Below are positions 61,436-64,000 of a stretch of 64,000 nt of DNA, piece after piece. Source of the DNA: Sinanaerobacter sp. ZZT-01 (lineage in GTDB: Bacteria > Bacillota > Clostridia > Peptostreptococcales > Anaerovoracaceae); contig NZ_CP141728.1 in the NCBI RefSeq assembly GCF_035621135.1, positions 1,860,001 to 1,924,000 of the forward strand, read 5' to 3'. The notes beneath the pieces are model-generated. The model made no database searches, was not told where the DNA came from, and saw nothing but the letters and a program-made list of their open reading frames with translations. The position numbers and the translations under genes are program-made. Positions within the stretch are counted from its first letter, which is position 1. Every line of letters starts with the position of its first letter.

Positions 61436-61987
61436 TTAGAAGAATAGAGGTGTCATTGCCCAAATAGAAACACAATCTTCCTTTTCAAAATTGACATATT
61501 TATGAGGAAGGTTGCTGTTAAAATAAATGCTGTCTCCTTCATGAAGTACATAATTTTCATCATTAAGCTGCACGGTCAATGTCCCCGAAAGAACAAAACC
61601 GCATTCTTCTCCTTCATGAGTCAGATACTCTTTTTCATAGATTTGTCCACCCTTTAAAGTGATTTTAACAAGGTCCAGGAGCCGGTCATTCGTATCTGGT
61701 GAAAGAAGCTGGTAAATCCCATTGCCTTTATTCATAATAATTTTTTTATGATCGTCTTTTCGTATAATAACACGGTCATTTTTTTTATCGTCATCAAAGA
61801 AGTAGCTGATGTTTGTGTCTAATGCCTGTGCAATGCGCCATATGCTGACAACAGAAGGGACTACAAGTTCCCGCTCTATTTGACTGATAAGTCCGGTGCT
61901 GACACTGGACTTTTCGGAAAGCTGTAATATGCTCATTTTTTTTTGTTTTCTCAAACTTTTTACTTTATTTCCGATATTAAATTGCAT
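61436..61987 (-). CDS. XRE-family regulator with cupin domain
   Basis: This 183-residue protein has a Cro/CI helix-turn-helix (about 6-62, 'LQLSEKSSVSTGLISQIERE') joined to a C-terminal cupin (about 110-178, 'GEECGFVLSGTLTVQLNDENYVLHEGDSIYFNSNLPHKYVN'). This pair is common in regulators of amino acid, polyamine and peptide metabolism. It lies convergent with the DUF819-dipeptidase unit and is a fair candidate for its control. No strong ribosome binding site is obvious upstream of the start. The ligand is unknown. Confidence 0.88.
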   Translation of the reverse strand: MQFNIGNKVKSLRKQKKMSILQLSEKSSVSTGLISQIERELVVPSVVSIWRIAQALDTNISYFFDDDKKNDRVIIRKDDHKKIIMNKGNGIYQLLSPDTNDRLLDLVKITLKGGQIYEKEYLTHEGEECGFVLSGTLTVQLNDENYVLHEGDSIYFNSNLPHKYVNFEKEDCVSIWAMTPLFF

Positions 61988-62116
61988 CTCATCACTTGTA
62001 TCACTATAACTTTTATAAAATAAAGCAATACGCTCCTTCCTTGGAAGTTTTTTTTATTTTATCATGTTTTTAATCAACAAACAACTAAAACGGAAAGAGC
62101 TGCGATTAAGAATCTT

Positions 62117-64000
62117 TTATAAAGCTCCCTGCTTATGGTGCAGCCTTAGCCATAGCTTACGTATCAGGTCGATTGGAATAACCAAAGAAGACAAGAGTAT
62201 GGTTAACAGTAATTCATTCATGCTTAAAGGACACGTCCGGAATAGTTCCCCTCCGAAGAAGATAAAGAGAATTTGAACGAAGGAAACCAGTATCATAATG
62301 CTGATAAATCCAGGGTTATGTCCTAAATGAGCGGTTAAATTCAACCGGTGTGTACGTGCATTAAAGCTGTTGAAAATACCACAGAAAATAAATAAGCAGA
62401 AGAAAGCGGTCATAAAGCGCAGCGGTGCTGCTTCAAGCTGAAAATATGAAGCAAACCAAGGATGTTTTAAAAAGAATACGCAAAGTGTGATGGTACACAA
62501 ACCCATATAAAGAATCTGTTCGATCATATCGCGGTTTAATACGGCTTCATCTCGCTTTTTTGGCATTTCTTCCATGTATTCCTTAAGTGGAGGCTCTCCG
62601 GCAAAAGCTAGACCAGCCAATGTATCCATAATAATATTCACCCAGAGCATCTGTGTAATGGTTATAGGGGTGTCAAAACCTAAAAATGGGCATAAAAGAG
62701 AGACTCCCACAGCACAGAGGTTCATGGTAAGCTGAAAAACAATGAATTTCCTTATACTTTTAAAAATAGTTCTTCCATATAAAACAGCTTTGGAGATTGA
62801 AGTAAAATTATTATCTAAAATGACTATATCACTGGCCTCTTTTGCAACTTCTGTTCCGTCTCCCATAGCAAAGCCGACATCGGCCTTTTTTAAAGCAGGG
62901 GCATCATTGATACCGTCTCCGGTCATTCCTACAACCAAATTCATGTCGTGAGCAACTTTTACCAGGCGGCTTTTGTCGGTTGGAAGAGCCCGTGCAATGA
63001 CAGCGGTAGCGGGCAAAACCTCTTTTAGCTGCTCGTCATCCATTTGCAGTAAATCTGTACTTGTAAATATCTTTTTGTCTGGTTGGTCGAGCAGACCTGC
63101 TTTTTTCGCAATTGCTGCTGCGGTTTCACGGTTGTCACCTGTCATCATAATTACCTGAATACCTGCTTTCTGTACCTCTTTTACCGCGGAAGGGACTTCA
63201 GGGCGAATCGCATCAGTGATAGCAACCAATGCAATTAATTTTAAATCGGATGTTGCTATTTGCAAACTATTTGTATGTTCGGATAGAGCAGTGAGCTGAC
63301 TGAGAGGTGTCTGTGATGAAGCAATGGCAAGAACACGATTTGCCTTTGCAGTCATGGATTTCCACATCCGTTCTAAAGCCTTTGAATCACTAAAAGGCAG
63401 AACGTTCCCCTGTTCATCATAATAGTGTCTGCAAGCTGGAAGCAGTCGCTCCGGGGCGCCTTTCAGTAAGGTAATACTATCTCTGCCGATCAATTGAACG
63501 GCGGAAAATTTTTGCGTGCTGTTAAATGGCAGAAAATCTTCTTTTTGATAGGAAGATAAAAAACGTCTCATATCTTGGTCTAAAATTGGTTCGATGTGGT
63601 CAAGCAGCGTTCGATCCGTAGCATTTCCTCCAATTGATTTGCCGTCCGACAGAGAACTGCTGGTATTATAGAAGCCGGAAAGGCAGAGAAGCTGCGATAA
63701 ATATATATTTTTTGATTCCTGTGACAGAGCGGTGCCATCACCAAGAATAAATTTGCTTACACTGAGCTTTCCCTCGGTTAACGTGCCTGTCTTATCAGTA
63801 AATAAAATGTTTAAGCTTCCGGATGTCTCGATGCCTACTAATTTTCTTACCATAACTTGATCGGCCAGCATACGAAGCATATTTGAAGAAAGAACCACCG
63901 TAATCATCATTGGGAGTCCTTCTGGCACTGCCACAACAACAACAGTGATTGCTAAGGTCAATGCGTGGAGAAGGTATTCCGTAAATTGGTAAAGTGTTGG
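62117..64000 (-). CDS. Calcium-type P-type ATPase (PMCA-like), N-terminus beyond window
   Basis: The gene runs off the right end, so the first residues are missing, and the frame is open through base 64000. Visible parts are the M4 motif PEGLP, the phosphorylation loop DKTGTLTEG, 'KGAPERLL', 'MTGDNRETA', the hinge 'MTGDGINDAPALKKADVGFAMG', and M6 'QMLWVNIIMDTLAGLAFAGEPP'. This M4/M6 pattern matches PMCA-type calcium pumps. It should use ATP to move Ca2+ out of the cytoplasm. The C-terminus shows no extra regulatory tail. It is probably a monocistronic gene. Confidence 0.93.
   Translation of the reverse strand, partial: PTLYQFTEYLLHALTLAITVVVVAVPEGLPMMITVVLSSNMLRMLADQVMVRKLVGIETSGSLNILFTDKTGTLTEGKLSVSKFILGDGTALSQESKNIYLSQLLCLSGFYNTSSSLSDGKSIGGNATDRTLLDHIEPILDQDMRRFLSSYQKEDFLPFNSTQKFSAVQLIGRDSITLLKGAPERLLPACRHYYDEQGNVLPFSDSKALERMWKSMTAKANRVLAIASSQTPLSQLTALSEHTNSLQIATSDLKLIALVAITDAIRPEVPSAVKEVQKAGIQVIMMTGDNRETAAAIAKKAGLLDQPDKKIFTSTDLLQMDDEQLKEVLPATAVIARALPTDKSRLVKVAHDMNLVVGMTGDGINDAPALKKADVGFAMGDGTEVAKEASDIVILDNNFTSISKAVLYGRTIFKSIRKFIVFQLTMNLCAVGVSLLCPFLGFDTPITITQMLWVNIIMDTLAGLAFAGEPPLKEYMEEMPKKRDEAVLNRDMIEQILYMGLCTITLCVFFLKHPWFASYFQLEAAPLRFMTAFFCLFIFCGIFNSFNARTHRLNLTAHLGHNPGFISIMILVSFVQILFIFFGGELFRTCPLSMNELLLTILLSSLVIPIDLIRKLWLRLHHKQGAL

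Noticed and set aside
62036-62060. Plus-strand hairpin CTTCC-TT-GGAAG with a T-run
   Set aside because: No plus-strand transcript ends there, and the loop is only 2 nt.

Overview
The window is a 64 kb stretch of a low-GC Gram-positive chromosome from a member of the Clostridia. The protein families, the strong AGGAGG-type ribosome binding sites, the sporulation genes and the order of the housekeeping genes all point there. The 16S rRNA resembles the Anaerovoracaceae (Clostridiales Family XIII, for example Anaerovorax or Aminipila), but I judged this from memory without an alignment, so the family is tentative. I see no prophage, IS element, CRISPR array or integron.

Layout. Bases 1-2737 hold the end of a LytTR response regulator, a tandem GNAT acetyltransferase and a LysO-type exporter. 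Bases 2738-9092 are a complete rRNA operon (16S, tRNA-Ile, 23S, 5S) with three tandem consensus promoters, boxA-like sites, long processing stems and a terminator. Bases 9513-14179 carry a VOC protein, an Fsa-type transaldolase and a replication cluster: small membrane protein, tmk, delta' subunit, ricT, trmN6-like. Bases 14220-24310 carry abrB, spmAB, murA, spoIID, murC and the conserved purR-spoVG-glmU-prs-pth block, which runs directly into mfd and then prsA. Here glmU encodes only the acetyltransferase half. Bases 28995-36826 hold a YitT protein, an XRE membrane regulator and the spoVT-(deaminase)-flippase-mazG-hup-rqcP block. A citrate synthase follows on the minus strand.

Bases 38539-45733 are an accessory catabolic cluster: NhaC-type antiporter, M20 hydrolase, two YtcJ-like amidohydrolases and a BTAD-type activator. 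A membrane acyltransferase, the LexA-box-controlled uvrBA pair and pncB follow. Bases 53682-58658 are a second catabolic unit: a divergent GntR/FCD repressor, a dimethylarginine-hydrolase-like enzyme, a RocB-like M20 peptidase and an AGCS amino-acid:sodium symporter. Bases 59087-61987 are a third: a DUF819 membrane protein, an M19 dipeptidase and a convergent XRE-cupin regulator. The window ends inside a PMCA-type calcium P-type ATPase.

The three accessory units look like uptake and hydrolysis systems for amino-acid derivatives (N-acyl, guanidino and dipeptide compounds). That would suit an amino-acid-fermenting anaerobe, but the substrates are inferred. The observations most worth checking are the split GlmU, the second YtcJ-like enzyme that has lost two predicted metal ligands, the BTAD activator with an unrecognised Cys-flanked C-terminal domain, the guanidino-hydrolase/RocB/AGCS unit, and the repeated promoters and hairpins of the rRNA operon.
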